DNA of 64,000 nucleotides from Myxococcales bacterium (GCA_012522445.1 JAAYKL010000092.1:16749-80748); one strand, 5' to 3'. Counted from the stretch's first letter, positions 7,714 through 17,948 are shown. Numbers and translations: made by a program. The notes: generated by a model from the letters alone, not told the origin.

Positions 7714-9906
7714 ATGAACCCGTCTAGCGCCTTTCACCTGTTGCACCGAGATGTCCAGCGATGGGTTTGGGCACAGCGCTGGAGCGCCCTGCGCGACATT
7801 CAGGAGCGCGCCATTGCGCCGATCTTGCGAGGAGACCGCGACGTCATCATCAGCGCCGCCACCGCCGCCGGAAAGACAGAGGCCGCCATGTTGCCCGCCT
7901 GCTCCTACATGGCGCAGAGCGACACCCACGGCGTGGGCATCTTGTACGTCTGTCCGCTCAAAGCGCTGATCAACGACCAGCACCGCCGCCTGCACAGCTT
8001 GGGCGAGTCCCTGGACATCCCCATCACGCCGTGGCACGGGGACGCGCGTCAGGCGCCGAAGAATCGGCAAAAGAAGAGCCCCAGCGGCATCATCTTGATC
8101 ACCCCGGAGTCACTGGAGTCGCTGTTGCTGCACCACCCCAAGTGGCTCGCCTGGGCATTGTCCGCGCTGCACCACATTGTCATCGACGAGTTTCACGTGT
8201 TCATCGACACAGAGCGCGGTTACCAACTGCAGTCGCTGCTGCACCGCCTCGAGCACACGCTGGGGCGCTTCGTGCCGCGCATCGCCCTCAGCGCGACCCT
8301 GTCGGATTTGCCGCAAGTGGCCACCTATCTGCGCCCCCATGCACAACGCCCACCCGCGGTGTTGATACGCGCAAACCCCTGCCCGTCGGAGATACGAATG
8401 CAACTGCGGGGCTACCTCGACCCACCTCCGCACAGCGGCACCGCTCCCCGTGACAACTCTCCAGCGGCATTGGCGTGCATCGCCGACGACCTCTTTGCGC
8501 TATTGCGGGGCAAGTCCCACCTGATCTTCACCAACAGCCGCGAGTGCACCGAAGAACTCGCAGTGAAGCTCTTGGAGAACGGTCTGGCGCACGGCGTGCC
8601 CAACGAGTTCTTTCCCCACCACGGCAGCTTGGCCAAACCGCTCCGCGAATACGTGGAGACGAGAATGGCGGCGGGAAACCTGCCCACTTCGGCGATTTGC
8701 ACCGCGACGCTGGAGTTGGGACTGGACATCGGAAACGTCGATTCCATCGCCCAGATATCCGCGCCCCACTCGGTGGCGAGCTTGCGGCAACGCCTGGGCC
8801 GCTCGGGCCGACGGAGCGAACCGGCGACGCTGCGGCTGTTCATTCCCGAAGTGAAACTCAACGCGACGACCCACATCAGCGACCGCCTCCGGCTGGACAC
8901 GGTGCAGGGCGTGGCCATGGTCAACTTGTTGCTACAGCGCTGGTGCGAGCCCGTGCCCGAACCGCGCTACCACTTCTCCACCCTGGTGCAGCAAATCCTG
9001 TCGGTCATCGGCCAACACGGCAGCGCGCGGGCCCACCAACTCTGGCACCTGCTGTGCAAGACCGGTCCGTTTTCCCTGGTCGACGCCCCTGCGTTTGCCA
9101 CCTTGTTGCAGGCGCTCGGCGCACGCGGTCTGGTCGGCCAAATGAGCGATGGACAACTCGTGCTCGGGCGCCAGGGCGAGCGATATATCCATCACCACCA
9201 TTTTTACGCCGCCTTCCAAACCCCAGCGGAGTACCGACTGTTGTGGGAGGACAAGACCCTGGGCACCATTCCCATCACCCGCGCGCTGGCCGAGGGACAA
9301 CGCATCGTATTTGCGGGGCGGCGTTGGGAGGTACTGGAAATCGACAAGCGCAAAAGAATCATCCACCTGCATCCCGACGATGCGGGCTTGGCGCCCAAAT
9401 TTATCGGCAAAGGGCAAGCGGTGCACAGCGCGATCCGACGGGAGATGCGCCGCATTTACACCGAACAGTCGATGCCCAGCTATGCGGACAACGCCGCCGC
9501 AGAAACGCTAAAGGGGGGCTTCGCGCTGTTTCACGAGCTGGGATTGCAGGCGACCGACGTGTGGTCCACCGATAGCAGCGTCTACCTCTTTCCCTGGCAA
9601 AGCGATGCCGTCGCCAACGCCGTCGCTGTCTTCTTGCGTCGAGCGGGCATAAAAGCCGTCGCCTTTAGAGGCGTAATCGAGATGCACCAGTACACGCGCG
9701 CACAGGTTGGCGCCGCACTGCAACACGCGCTGCAAAACCCGCCACCCACCCCAGAGGAAATGGTCGTCTTCGAACCGGAGATCGCTGAGGAAAAACACGA
9801 CCCACTCCTGCCACACGCTTTGCAGGCATTGGCCTACAGCCAAAAACACTTCGACGTCGACGGCGCGCGCCGGTGGTGCGAGACGGTGCTCCCCCAGATG
9901 AACTGA
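7714..9906 (+). CDS. brxHI: BrxHI-like / Lhr-type DEAD/DEAH helicase
   Basis: A 730-residue superfamily 2 helicase. Motif I is [11 protein letters not shown] (K54), motif II DEFH (158-161) and motif [12 protein letters not shown]. Motifs V/VI are in the second RecA domain ([17 protein letters not shown] and [11 protein letters not shown]). The C-terminal 250 residues are an Lhr/BrxHI-like extension. The start ATG at 7714 lies seven bases after the brxD-like stop, so the pair is one transcript and probably one machine. The region ends at 9906 and the next gene, kdsA, has its own promoter. Confidence 0.82.
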   Translation: MNPSSAFHLLHRDVQRWVWAQRWSALRDIQERAIAPILRGDRDVIISAATAAGKTEAAMLPACSYMAQSDTHGVGILYVCPLKALINDQHRRLHSLGESLDIPITPWHGDARQAPKNRQKKSPSGIILITPESLESLLLHHPKWLAWALSALHHIVIDEFHVFIDTERGYQLQSLLHRLEHTLGRFVPRIALSATLSDLPQVATYLRPHAQRPPAVLIRANPCPSEIRMQLRGYLDPPPHSGTAPRDNSPAALACIADDLFALLRGKSHLIFTNSRECTEELAVKLLENGLAHGVPNEFFPHHGSLAKPLREYVETRMAAGNLPTSAICTATLELGLDIGNVDSIAQISAPHSVASLRQRLGRSGRRSEPATLRLFIPEVKLNATTHISDRLRLDTVQGVAMVNLLLQRWCEPVPEPRYHFSTLVQQILSVIGQHGSARAHQLWHLLCKTGPFSLVDAPAFATLLQALGARGLVGQMSDGQLVLGRQGERYIHHHHFYAAFQTPAEYRLLWEDKTLGTIPITRALAEGQRIVFAGRRWEVLEIDKRKRIIHLHPDDAGLAPKFIGKGQAVHSAIRREMRRIYTEQSMPSYADNAAAETLKGGFALFHELGLQATDVWSTDSSVYLFPWQSDAVANAVAVFLRRAGIKAVAFRGVIEMHQYTRAQVGAALQHALQNPPPTPEEMVVFEPEIAEEKHDPLLPHALQALAYSQKHFDVDGARRWCETVLPQMN

Positions 9907-9979
9907 GCCCGGCGAACCAGCGGCACCTCGTCGGCACAATACGCGCAAAACACTTCACTTGCGGGCATTGGTTTCGCTT

Positions 9980-10007
9980 TTGTCGCGGTGGTGCTTTGCG
10001 GTATAGT
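9980..10007 (+). promoter_or_regulatory. Promoter of the kdsA-kdsB-kpsC-kpsS operon
   Basis: TTGTCG (9980-9985), a 16-nt spacer and TATAGT (10002-10007). The start near 10014 gives a leader of about 65 nt before kdsA. Confidence 0.55.
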
Positions 10008-10079
10008 GCTTTCTTTGCGCGGCAGCACGTACGGCGCGCACAACAGCAACGCCATCGGCAAACACAAGGCACAGACACG

Positions 10080-10913
10080 ATGCAGCTCAACAACATGATC
10101 GTCGGCAACGACCAACCGCTCTTCCTCATCGCCGGGCCATGCGTCATCGAAAGCGAGGCCATGACCCTGGAGACCGCCGCCGCGCTCAAAGAACTCACCG
10201 GGCGCCTCGGCGTGTCCCTCATCTTCAAGTCGAGCTTCGACAAGGCCAACCGCACCTCGGCCGACGCCTTCCGCGGTCCGGGCATCGAGGCGGGGCTGCG
10301 CATTTTGGAGCGCGTCAAAACCGAACTGCACCTCGGCGTCATCACCGATGTCCACGAGGACACGCCGGTAGACGAAGTGGCCCAAGTGGTCGACGTACTG
10401 CAAACCCCGGCCTTCCTCGCCCGGCAAACCAGCTTCATCCAACGCGTGGCCAAGGCCGGCAAACCCATGAACATCAAAAAGGGACAATTCATGGCGCCGT
10501 GGGACATGGAGCACGTGGTGGCCAAGTGCAACGCCGTGGGCAACGACCGCATCATGCTCTGCGATCGCGGCACCTCCTTTGGCTACAACGCGCTCATCTC
10601 CGACATGCGCGGCCTCGCGGTGATGCGGCGCACCGGTTGTCCCGTCGTTTTCGACGCCACCCACTCGGTGCAAGAGCCCGGCGGACAAGGCACCTGTTCT
10701 GGCGGCAACCGCGCCATGGTGCCGGTGTTGGCACGGGCAGCCGTGGCCGTGGGCATCGCGGGGCTCTTCATGGAGATCCACCCCGCCCCCGAGCGCGCCC
10801 TGTGCGATGGCCCCAACTCCTGGCCCCTCGACCGCACCGAAGAGCTGCTGCAAATGCTGCTCGAGATCGACCGCGCCACCAAGTCGCGCCCCTTCATCGA
10901 AGACACCCTGTGA
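10080..10913 (+). CDS. kdsA: 3-deoxy-8-phosphooctulonate synthase (Kdo-8-P synthase)
   Basis: A 277-residue cytosolic enzyme condensing arabinose-5-phosphate and phosphoenolpyruvate to Kdo-8-phosphate. Family blocks are clear: [12 protein letters not shown] near the start, [35 protein letters not shown], and [14 protein letters not shown] near the end of the barrel. The length matches KdsA, and the start is the first ATG after the promoter. kdsB follows after 11 nt. The product feeds a capsule linker through kpsC and kpsS, and possibly lipid A as well. Confidence 0.97.
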   Translation: MQLNNMIVGNDQPLFLIAGPCVIESEAMTLETAAALKELTGRLGVSLIFKSSFDKANRTSADAFRGPGIEAGLRILERVKTELHLGVITDVHEDTPVDEVAQVVDVLQTPAFLARQTSFIQRVAKAGKPMNIKKGQFMAPWDMEHVVAKCNAVGNDRIMLCDRGTSFGYNALISDMRGLAVMRRTGCPVVFDATHSVQEPGGQGTCSGGNRAMVPVLARAAVAVGIAGLFMEIHPAPERALCDGPNSWPLDRTEELLQMLLEIDRATKSRPFIEDTL

Positions 10914-10924
10914 GGCCGCACCCC

Positions 10925-11710
10925 ATGTCCACGTCCCTGCCCCATTTTTACGTCGCCATTCCCGCCCGCTACGCCTCGACGCGCTTTCCGGGCAAACCCC
11001 TGTGCCTCATCCGCGGCAAAACGATGATCCGCTGCGTCCTCGAAAATGCCGTTCAGTCCGGCGCCGCGCAAACCGTGGTGGCCACCGATGACCAACGCAT
11101 CGTCGACGAGGTGGCGCAGCACGGCGGACAGGCGATGATGACCGCCCCCACCCACCGCTCCGGCACCGACCGCGTGGCCGAAGTGGCCCAGGTGCACGCC
11201 TGGAACGAAGACGCCATCGTCGTCAATGTGCAGGGCGACGAACCCGGGGTGACGCCCGCGCTCATCCAATTGGTGGCCCGGGCCTTAAATGAAAACCAGG
11301 ACGCCGCGGTGGCCACCCTGGCCTGCCCCATCGCCGAAGCCAGCGACCTCTTCAATCCCAACGTCGTCAAGGTGGTGTGCGCCGATGACGGACGCGCCCT
11401 CTACTTCAGCCGGGCGCCCATCCCCTGGGTGCGCGACCTCTTCGCCGCCTGTGGCCACGGTCACGACCCCGCCGCCCTGCCCGCCCTGCCTGCCGACGTG
11501 CCCTTCTTGCGCCACATCGGGCTGTACGCCTACCGCGTGCGCGCCCTGCGCCAAATCGTCGACGCGCCCCCCGCCGCCTGCGAAGTCGCCGAGTCCCTCG
11601 AACAACTGCGCGCCATGGCGCTGGGGCTCTCCATTCACGTCACGGTGGTGCCCGAGGCCCCCCAACACGGCGTGGACACCGAAGCGGACTGGCAGCGCTT
11701 GAACGCGTAA
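10925..11710 (+). CDS. kdsB: CMP-Kdo synthetase (3-deoxy-manno-octulosonate cytidylyltransferase)
   Basis: A 261-residue cytidylyltransferase that activates Kdo as CMP-Kdo. The nucleotide-binding start (IPARYASTRFPGKPL), the VVATDD metal/nucleotide motif, the HRSGTDRVAEV block and VNVQGDEP are all present. It ends HGVDTEADWQRLNA, like other KdsB proteins. Second gene of the operon; kpsC starts three bases after its stop. Identity is essentially certain. Confidence 0.97.
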   Translation: MSTSLPHFYVAIPARYASTRFPGKPLCLIRGKTMIRCVLENAVQSGAAQTVVATDDQRIVDEVAQHGGQAMMTAPTHRSGTDRVAEVAQVHAWNEDAIVVNVQGDEPGVTPALIQLVARALNENQDAAVATLACPIAEASDLFNPNVVKVVCADDGRALYFSRAPIPWVRDLFAACGHGHDPAALPALPADVPFLRHIGLYAYRVRALRQIVDAPPAACEVAESLEQLRAMALGLSIHVTVVPEAPQHGVDTEADWQRLNA

Positions 11711-11713
11711 CCG

Positions 11714-13801
11714 ATGCTCGACTTGCGCGACAAAGGTGTGGGGATATTTTCGCGGGGCATCGCTCGCATTCCCCACCTCTCCACCTTCTTGGGCACCACC
11801 GACCTGGTGCGGCACCCCACCGATCAACAGGCCGCCTCCCTCAGCGCTGTCGTGGGCTGGGGCGCCAAGCCCAACACCGACATCGCCCGCAACTTTGCCG
11901 CGCGCCACCGCTTGCCCTACATATCCCTCGAAGACGGCTTCCTGCGCTCCGTCGACCTGGGGGTGAACGGCGCGCCACCCCTCGCCATCATCCTGGACGC
12001 GCAGGGCGTGTACTACGACGCCACAGGGCCCTCCGATCTGGAACAACGGCTCAACGACACCGGCCCCGACGCCCCCCTGGCCGACGCCGAACTCTTAACG
12101 CGCGCCACACAGGCCATGCAGCGCATCGTCACCAGCGAGCTCTCCAAGTACAACAACAGCCCCCCCGCACCCCTGCGCGACCTGCCGGGGCAGCGGCGCG
12201 TTCTCGTGGTCGACCAAACCGCTGGCGACATGTCCATCGTGCGCGGAGCCGTGCCGCCCGGGGCCTTCGGCGCCATGCTGGAGGCCGCCCAGCGCGAGCA
12301 CCCCGACGCCGACATCTTCATCAAGACCCACCCCGATGTGCTCTCGGGCAAGAAGCGCGGCCACTTCTCGCCGGCGCATCACCAGGGACCGCGCGTTCAT
12401 TTTTTAACCGACAACGCGAACCCCGTGGCCCTGCTCAAGCAAATGCACCACGTCTATGTCGCCACGTCGCAGATGGGATTCGAAGCCCTGATGGTCGGGG
12501 TGCCCGTCACCTGTTTCGGCGCCCCCTTCTACGCCGGATGGGGCCTCACCGACGACCGCGTTGCCATCCAGCGGCGCACCGCCCAGCGCACTCTGGCGCA
12601 AATCTTCGCCGCCGCCTATCTCTGTCAGTCGCGCTACATCCACCCCGACACCGGCGCCTTAGGCACCCTCGAAGACGTCATCGAACACCTGGAGGCCCAA
12701 CGCGAGATGTTCGCGCGCAACACCGGCACCTTTTACTGCCTGGGCATCTCCTTGTGGAAACACCGCGACGTACGCGCTTACCTGCGCGCCCCGGGAAACG
12801 ACGTGCGCTTTTGCCGCCGCCTGCCGCCGCCAAATGCATTGCCCGCCGATACCCGCGTGCTGGTGTGGGGCCGCAACCCCGAACGCGCCGCCGTGGAGGC
12901 CGACTGCCGCCAGCAGGGCATCCCGTTTTACCACATGGAGGACGGCTTCTTGCGCTCGGTGGGCCTGGGCTCCGATCTCACGGCACCGGCGTCGTTGGTG
13001 GTGGACAGCCGCGGCCTCTACATCGACCCCGCGTTCACCAGCGACCTCGAGCACATCCTCGAACACAGCGCGTTCTCCGAGGCCGAGTTGCAGCGCGCCG
13101 CAGCGTTGCGGACCGCCATCGTCGATCTCAAAGTAAGCAAGTACAACGTCGACGGCGGCGACCGGTTGTCCCAAGCACCGCCCCAAGACGCGCGCGTGTT
13201 GCTGGTGCCCGGGCAAGTCGAAGACGACGCCTCCATCCAACTGGGCACGGTAGATGTGCGCACCAACCTGGCGCTGCTGCAGGCCGTGCGCAACGCCAAC
13301 CCCGACGCCTTCATCCTCTTCAAGCCGCACCCCGATGTGGTGAGCGGCAACCGCAGAGGCCACCTGCCCGATGACCTGGCCCGCAAGTACGCCGACGCCA
13401 TTCTCTACGACGCCTCCATCGCCCACTGCCTGGACATGGCCCACGAAGTCCACACCATGACCTCCCTCGTGGGCTTCGAGGCCTTGATGCGCGGGCTGGT
13501 GGTCCACGTGTACGGCCGCCCCTTTTACTGCGGCTGGGGCCTGACCCACGACCGGCATCCGGTGCCCCGGCGCACCCGCCAGCACACCCTCGATTCCCTG
13601 GTGGCGGGCACCCTCATCCGCTACCCGCGCTACCTCCACCCCCAAACGATGGCCTTTACAACGCCCGAATTTATTGTTTTAAAGCTCCGCGAGTTGACCG
13701 ATGGCAGCCCCAACCTCTCCACCCGGGCCTTTCGTCCGGTGCGGCAATTGCGCAGACTGGCCAACCTGCTGCAAGGCATAATCCATGCTCGAAAAATTTA
13801 A
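11714..13801 (+). CDS. kpsC: KpsC-like capsule beta-Kdo glycosyltransferase, two-module
   Basis: A 695-residue cytosolic protein with two similar halves, as in KpsC. KpsC builds the poly-Kdo linker of group 2 capsules on lysophosphatidylglycerol using CMP-Kdo. Each half has the EDGFLRS...LG signature (near residues 73 and 409) and a HPDV-SG-RRGH-type block (KTHPDVLSGKKRGHF; KPHPDVVSGNRRGHL). Two active modules would alternate Kdo linkages. The gene starts three bases after kdsB and its end overlaps kpsS by 17 nt, so the four proteins are co-expressed. Confidence 0.92.
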   Translation: MLDLRDKGVGIFSRGIARIPHLSTFLGTTDLVRHPTDQQAASLSAVVGWGAKPNTDIARNFAARHRLPYISLEDGFLRSVDLGVNGAPPLAIILDAQGVYYDATGPSDLEQRLNDTGPDAPLADAELLTRATQAMQRIVTSELSKYNNSPPAPLRDLPGQRRVLVVDQTAGDMSIVRGAVPPGAFGAMLEAAQREHPDADIFIKTHPDVLSGKKRGHFSPAHHQGPRVHFLTDNANPVALLKQMHHVYVATSQMGFEALMVGVPVTCFGAPFYAGWGLTDDRVAIQRRTAQRTLAQIFAAAYLCQSRYIHPDTGALGTLEDVIEHLEAQREMFARNTGTFYCLGISLWKHRDVRAYLRAPGNDVRFCRRLPPPNALPADTRVLVWGRNPERAAVEADCRQQGIPFYHMEDGFLRSVGLGSDLTAPASLVVDSRGLYIDPAFTSDLEHILEHSAFSEAELQRAAALRTAIVDLKVSKYNVDGGDRLSQAPPQDARVLLVPGQVEDDASIQLGTVDVRTNLALLQAVRNANPDAFILFKPHPDVVSGNRRGHLPDDLARKYADAILYDASIAHCLDMAHEVHTMTSLVGFEALMRGLVVHVYGRPFYCGWGLTHDRHPVPRRTRQHTLDSLVAGTLIRYPRYLHPQTMAFTTPEFIVLKLRELTDGSPNLSTRAFRPVRQLRRLANLLQGIIHARKI

Positions 13802-15059
13802 CGGACACCGCATATTGCTGCTTCAAGGCCCCCTGGGGCCCTTCTTTCAACGCCTCGCGCAAGAGCTGCGCAGCCACGGCGCCGAGGTCATCCGCATGCA
13901 TTTCTGCGGTGGCGACGCCTGGTTCGGCGGCGGCGGCGACCGCTCCATCGCCTACCGCGGCCCCCTGTACAATTGGCCCGACCGCTTGAAGAAAATCATC
14001 CGCGAAGAAAAAATCGACGACATCTTCTTGCTCGGAGACCTGCGCCCCTACCACCGCGTCGTGCCCGACGCCATCAAGGGATTCAGCACCAAACTCTACG
14101 TCTTCGAAGAGGGCTACCTGCGCCCCGATTACATCACGCTGGAGCCCGACGGCGTCAACGGCAACTCGCGCATGAGCCGCTACCCCGACTTTTATCTCAA
14201 GCAGCAATGGCCACCGCTCCCCGAGCCCCTGACCGTCGGCGCGACCTTTGGCATCTCGGCGCGCTACACCATCACCTACTACTGCGCGACATTCCTCGCG
14301 GGGCTGCGCTACCGCCACTACGTCCATCACCGCGACACGGGGCCCCTCTGGCACGGCTTTCGCTGGGTGCGCGGCCTGTTTCGCAAGTACTACTATCAGT
14401 TCAAAGAAAAGAAGCTCCTGCCCACCCTCACCGACAAATGGTCCAAGCGCTTCTTCCTGTTTCCGCTGCAGGTCCACAACGACTACCAGTTTTATCACGC
14501 CGACTTTCCCGACATCGAAACCTGCATCAATGAGGTCATCTCCTCGTTTGCCAAGCACGCCCGCCGCAACCAATTGTTGGTCATCAAGCACCACCCCGCC
14601 GATCGCCCCTACCGCGACTACAGCGCCCTCATCGAGAGGCTCGCCATCGCCGCCGATCTGCGAGACCGCATTCTCTACGTGCACGATCTGCACCTCCCAA
14701 CGCTGCTCAAACACGCCCGCGGCACCGTGGTCATGAACAGCACCACGGGGCTGCAGTCCATCCACCACGGCACCCCGGTAATGGTGTTGGGACGCGCCAT
14801 CTACAACATCGAGGGCCTGACCGCCCGCGGCACACTCGACAAATTCTGGCGCCATCCGCCCGAAGTCAACGCAGCGCTCTACCGCGCCTTTCGGTGCTGG
14901 CTCGTTCACAACAACCAATTCAACGGAAACTTCTACCGCCGCATCAAGGGCTTGCCCAACCCCACCGGCGTGTTGTGGGACGCCGCGCCATTGCCCGCAG
15001 AAGCGCCCGCGCCCGCCGTGTCTCCTACGCCCTCGTCGCCGCCTCTGCCGTCGGCATAA
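13785..15059 (+). CDS. kpsS: KpsS-like capsule polysaccharide biosynthesis protein
   Basis: A 424-residue cytosolic protein of the capsule-synthesis family to which KpsS belongs. KpsS adds the first Kdo to the phosphatidylglycerol acceptor. Visible blocks are LLLQGPLGPFFQRLA at the start, the FEEGYLRPDYITLE signature around residue 107, KHHPADRPYRDY and the acceptor-side HDLHLPTLLKHARGTVVMNSTTG. The C-terminus is Pro/Ala-rich. It closes the kdsA-kdsB-kpsC-kpsS operon. The capsule exporter (kpsMTED) and the serotype-specific genes are not in this window. Confidence 0.88.
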   Translation: MLEKFNGHRILLLQGPLGPFFQRLAQELRSHGAEVIRMHFCGGDAWFGGGGDRSIAYRGPLYNWPDRLKKIIREEKIDDIFLLGDLRPYHRVVPDAIKGFSTKLYVFEEGYLRPDYITLEPDGVNGNSRMSRYPDFYLKQQWPPLPEPLTVGATFGISARYTITYYCATFLAGLRYRHYVHHRDTGPLWHGFRWVRGLFRKYYYQFKEKKLLPTLTDKWSKRFFLFPLQVHNDYQFYHADFPDIETCINEVISSFAKHARRNQLLVIKHHPADRPYRDYSALIERLAIAADLRDRILYVHDLHLPTLLKHARGTVVMNSTTGLQSIHHGTPVMVLGRAIYNIEGLTARGTLDKFWRHPPEVNAALYRAFRCWLVHNNQFNGNFYRRIKGLPNPTGVLWDAAPLPAEAPAPAVSPTPSSPPLPSA

Positions 15060-15089
15060 TCTGCTTCGACGCCGCGCCGACCGCGCACA

Positions 15090-16004
15090 TCACACGCTGT
15101 CTGGCTTGGCTTGCTGGCACACGATGTCGCCGGCGCGCTCCATCTGAATGGTGATGTGAACGATGCCGAACCGGTGCATGAGATCGGCCTCGATGCGGTG
15201 CAGCAAGCTGTTGTCGATTTGGTTGAGGCACACTTCGAGGTGGGCGGTCAACACGCACTCGGTGGTGCTCATCGACCAGATGTGGAGGTCGTGAATGGCC
15301 GTCACCTCGGGCAAACCGCGAAGGTAGTCCTCGACTTTTTGCGGGTCGATGTGGGGCGGCACGCTGTCGATGAGCAGCGCAAACGAGTCGCGGAGCAAGT
15401 GCCAGGTGCCGATGAGAATCACGACCACGATGACAATGGAGATAACGGGATCGATGAGGTGAAACCCCGTGAGGGCGATGAGCGCGCCGGAGATCACCAC
15501 GCCCAACGACACCGCAGCGTCGGCCGCCATGTGCAAGAACGCACCGCGGATATTGAGATCGTGATGAGAGCCCCGCATGAACAGCATGGCGGTGGCCGCG
15601 TTGACGACAAAGCCCACGCCGGCGACCATCATCATCGCGGTACCGCTGACGGGCAGGGGATGTCGGACGCGATCGACGGCCTCCCACAGGATGATGCCCA
15701 GGGCCATCAACAACATGATGCCGCTGACAAAGGACGCGAGGATGGTGACCCGCCGAAACCCATAGGTGCGTCGCGGCGACGGCGGGCGCTTGGCCAACCA
15801 AATCGCCCCCCAGGCCAGCAACAGACTGGCCACATCGCTCAGGTTGTGTCCGGCATCCGCCACCAAGGCCAGCGAATCGGTGAGCACGCCAAACACAAAT
15901 TCGACCGCCACAAAAATCGTGTTGAGCACCACGCCAATGGCGAAGGCCCGCGAAAAGTCCATCGGCGCGTGGTGATGCGCGTGACCGTGATGCGTGTCGG
16001 TCAT
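15090..16004 (-). CDS. Cation diffusion facilitator metal exporter (CzcD/ZitB type)
   Basis: A 304-residue inner-membrane CDF transporter exporting Zn(2+) or related divalent metals by proton antiport. The N-terminus has a His-rich metal loop (HHGHAHHH). Six membrane segments follow. TM2 carries DAGHNLSD and TM5 carries HMAADAAVSLGVV, the two half-sites of the transport metal site. A cytosolic C-terminal domain includes HDLHIWSM. The ATG at 16004 is chosen because the codons upstream are not conserved-looking. It converges on kpsS and runs alone. Confidence 0.93.
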   Translation of the reverse strand: MTDTHHGHAHHHAPMDFSRAFAIGVVLNTIFVAVEFVFGVLTDSLALVADAGHNLSDVASLLLAWGAIWLAKRPPSPRRTYGFRRVTILASFVSGIMLLMALGIILWEAVDRVRHPLPVSGTAMMMVAGVGFVVNAATAMLFMRGSHHDLNIRGAFLHMAADAAVSLGVVISGALIALTGFHLIDPVISIVIVVVILIGTWHLLRDSFALLIDSVPPHIDPQKVEDYLRGLPEVTAIHDLHIWSMSTTECVLTAHLEVCLNQIDNSLLHRIEADLMHRFGIVHITIQMERAGDIVCQQAKPDSV

Positions 16005-16035
16005 GTTCGTTGGGCCTCGGGCGAGGGGTGCCGCA

Positions 16036-16800
16036 TCAGGGGAATCGCCCCTGGACGCCCAACCCATATGTCAGGTCGAAGCGAAACTCAGAGACGAACG
16101 AAAAGTTGGGGGCGACCTGCAAGTAGAGGCCGAACCAGCGCACAAAGTCCCACTGTGCCGAGATGGGAATGTGCAGCAAGAAGTCGCGGGCATCGGAGTG
16201 CAGGCGCTTGGAGAGGTCGACCATGGGCACCACGCCCACCCCCATTTTGAACAGGGAAGCGGCGGGCACATAAAAGCGCACCCCGGCGCCCAGCAAGCGC
16301 AGCAACGGACGCCCCAGTTCTGCCGACTGCAGCCCCTGGCGATACAAGACGAGCAGTTCGATGCCGGGCGTCAGGCCGTAGCCGCCGAGGATGTCGAGGT
16401 GCAGCGCCGAAGCCGCCGAGCACACCGCCTGGCTTTCGCCTCTCTTGTCGTAACCGCAGGCCTTGGCGGGATCGTTTTTGTCGTAGGGCGCCGCGATGTA
16501 CCAGCCGGCGCCGAAGAGCAGGTTGATGTTGCCCTGGCGGTGGTGGTCGCGGATGTGTTTGCGCGGCAGTTGGGGGTTGGACGATTCGGCGGTCGCGTCG
16601 GCGTTTTCTCGGGTGTCTTCGCGGGTGTCTTCGCGGACGTCGCCGACAGTTTGCTCGCCATCAAGGGCCAGCGCCCCGCCGCTCACCAGCCAAACAGAGA
16701 CGCCCAGCGCCAAGGTGCACAGGCATCGCCAACGCCGTTGTCGAACGCGAACATCGCCGCGCGCCGCGGTGAAAAGATGTGCATGGGGGTTCGTGTTCAT
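16036..16800 (-). CDS. Exported outer-membrane beta-barrel-like protein
   Basis: A 254-residue protein with an N-terminal basic region and hydrophobic export signal (TLALGVSVWLVSGGALA), then an acidic repeat REDTREDTREN encoded by 12-bp repeats. The remainder is a run of amphipathic strands (GNINLLFGAGWYIAAPY; LGAGVRFYVPA; WFGLYLQVAPNFSFVSEFRFDLTYGLGVQGRF) ending in a C-terminal phenylalanine-proline. This looks like an outer-membrane barrel of unknown role. The start at ATG 16800 is supported by GGAG eight bases upstream; an ATG at 16821 lacks one. Confidence 0.68.
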   Translation of the reverse strand: MNTNPHAHLFTAARGDVRVRQRRWRCLCTLALGVSVWLVSGGALALDGEQTVGDVREDTREDTRENADATAESSNPQLPRKHIRDHHRQGNINLLFGAGWYIAAPYDKNDPAKACGYDKRGESQAVCSAASALHLDILGGYGLTPGIELLVLYRQGLQSAELGRPLLRLLGAGVRFYVPAASLFKMGVGVVPMVDLSKRLHSDARDFLLHIPISAQWDFVRWFGLYLQVAPNFSFVSEFRFDLTYGLGVQGRFP

Positions 16801-16873
16801 ATGGCACACTCCGGTGGCCAATGCGCGTGACTGGCCTTGTGGGCGTCACTATAAAGCCGATGCCAAATGCCCG

Positions 16874-17875
16874 TCAATGGCCCGGGCGAATGAGCAGGAA
16901 GGAGATGTCGCCCTCGATGGCGTTGACGCGCACATCGCCGCTCAGGCAGGCGGGCACGAGCAGGCAACCCCCGGCACGCAAGGTCTCGGCATGCTCGCCG
17001 CTCTCCACGCGCAGTTGTCCCGAACCGGACACCGCGAGCAAAATGAGGGGCACATCGCCGTCCTCGTCCATCTGCGCGGGGGCCTCCGAAGGGGTGAGTG
17101 CCCACTTCTCGATGGCAAACGAACGGCAAGACAGCCCCGGCCGTCCCGATGCGGGGGGATCCGGCATTTCGGAGTGGCTGGCCTTGTAGTGAATGGAGCG
17201 CATGGCCTGCGCGATATGCAGCTCGCGGGGATGCCCCGCAGCGTCGACCCGATGCCAATCGAACAAGCGATAGGTGGTGTCCGAGGGCTGCTGAATCTCC
17301 GCCAGCAAGATGCCGGCCCCGATGGCGTGCACCGTGCCCGCCGGCACAAAGACAAAGTCTCCGGGGCGCACGGCGACTTTGCGCAAGTAGCGCTCCAGGG
17401 TACCGGCGATGGCCGCCGCCTTAAACGCCTTGGCCGACACCAGCCCTTCGAAGCCCACGTAGAGCACGGCGTCGGGCTCGCAGTCGATGATGTACCAGGC
17501 CTCGGTCTTGGGCTGGGCGTTTTGGCCGATTTGCCACGCGGTCTGGCTGTCGGGATGCACTTGCACCGACAGGGTTTGGTGGGCGTCGATGAATTTTACC
17601 ATCAGGGGAAACAACCCCTCTTTGGCGGTGGCCGCGCCGAGGAGCGCCTGCGGATACTGGGCCACCAACGACGAGAGGCTCTGGCCGGCGAAGGGGCCAG
17701 CTTCCACCACCGAAGCATGCCCCGGCAAATCGAAGATCTCCCAGGATTCGCCGATGGGCTCGGCGTTGTCCGCCCCGCGTGCGAAATGCTGCCGAATGCG
17801 GTGGCCGCCCCAGATGGGGTGTTGGTAGATGGGAGAGAATCGCAACAGTGGCAATGGTGAGGATGTTTGCTTCAT
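16874..17875 (-). CDS. manA: Mannose-6-phosphate isomerase, class I
   Basis: A 333-residue zinc-dependent cytosolic isomerase interconverting fructose-6-P and mannose-6-P. This supplies mannose for polysaccharides such as the capsule upstream. Zinc-ligand blocks are visible: LSVQVHPDS, then KTEAWYI and VPAGTVHAIG, followed by the catalytic-region EIQQPSDTTYRLFDW. The N-terminus has the family IWGG. The length fits the short, catalytic-subunit type. The ATG at 17875 is used because an upstream TTG at 17977 coincides with a -35 box. Confidence 0.93.
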   Translation of the reverse strand: MKQTSSPLPLLRFSPIYQHPIWGGHRIRQHFARGADNAEPIGESWEIFDLPGHASVVEAGPFAGQSLSSLVAQYPQALLGAATAKEGLFPLMVKFIDAHQTLSVQVHPDSQTAWQIGQNAQPKTEAWYIIDCEPDAVLYVGFEGLVSAKAFKAAAIAGTLERYLRKVAVRPGDFVFVPAGTVHAIGAGILLAEIQQPSDTTYRLFDWHRVDAAGHPRELHIAQAMRSIHYKASHSEMPDPPASGRPGLSCRSFAIEKWALTPSEAPAQMDEDGDVPLILLAVSGSGQLRVESGEHAETLRAGGCLLVPACLSGDVRVNAIEGDISFLLIRPGH

Positions 17876-17948
17876 ATCACAACGCAACGAGAGCCTTTTT
17901 ATATGCTTAAATACAGCTCTGAAATACAGCAGCCAGTAACCAAGACGA

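Noticed and set aside
6255..9906. A complete BREX phage-defence locus
   Set aside because: Only BrxD-like and BrxHI-like genes are present. The neighbours are a GNAT pair and kdsA, with no PglX, PglZ, BrxC or BrxA/B homologue in view.
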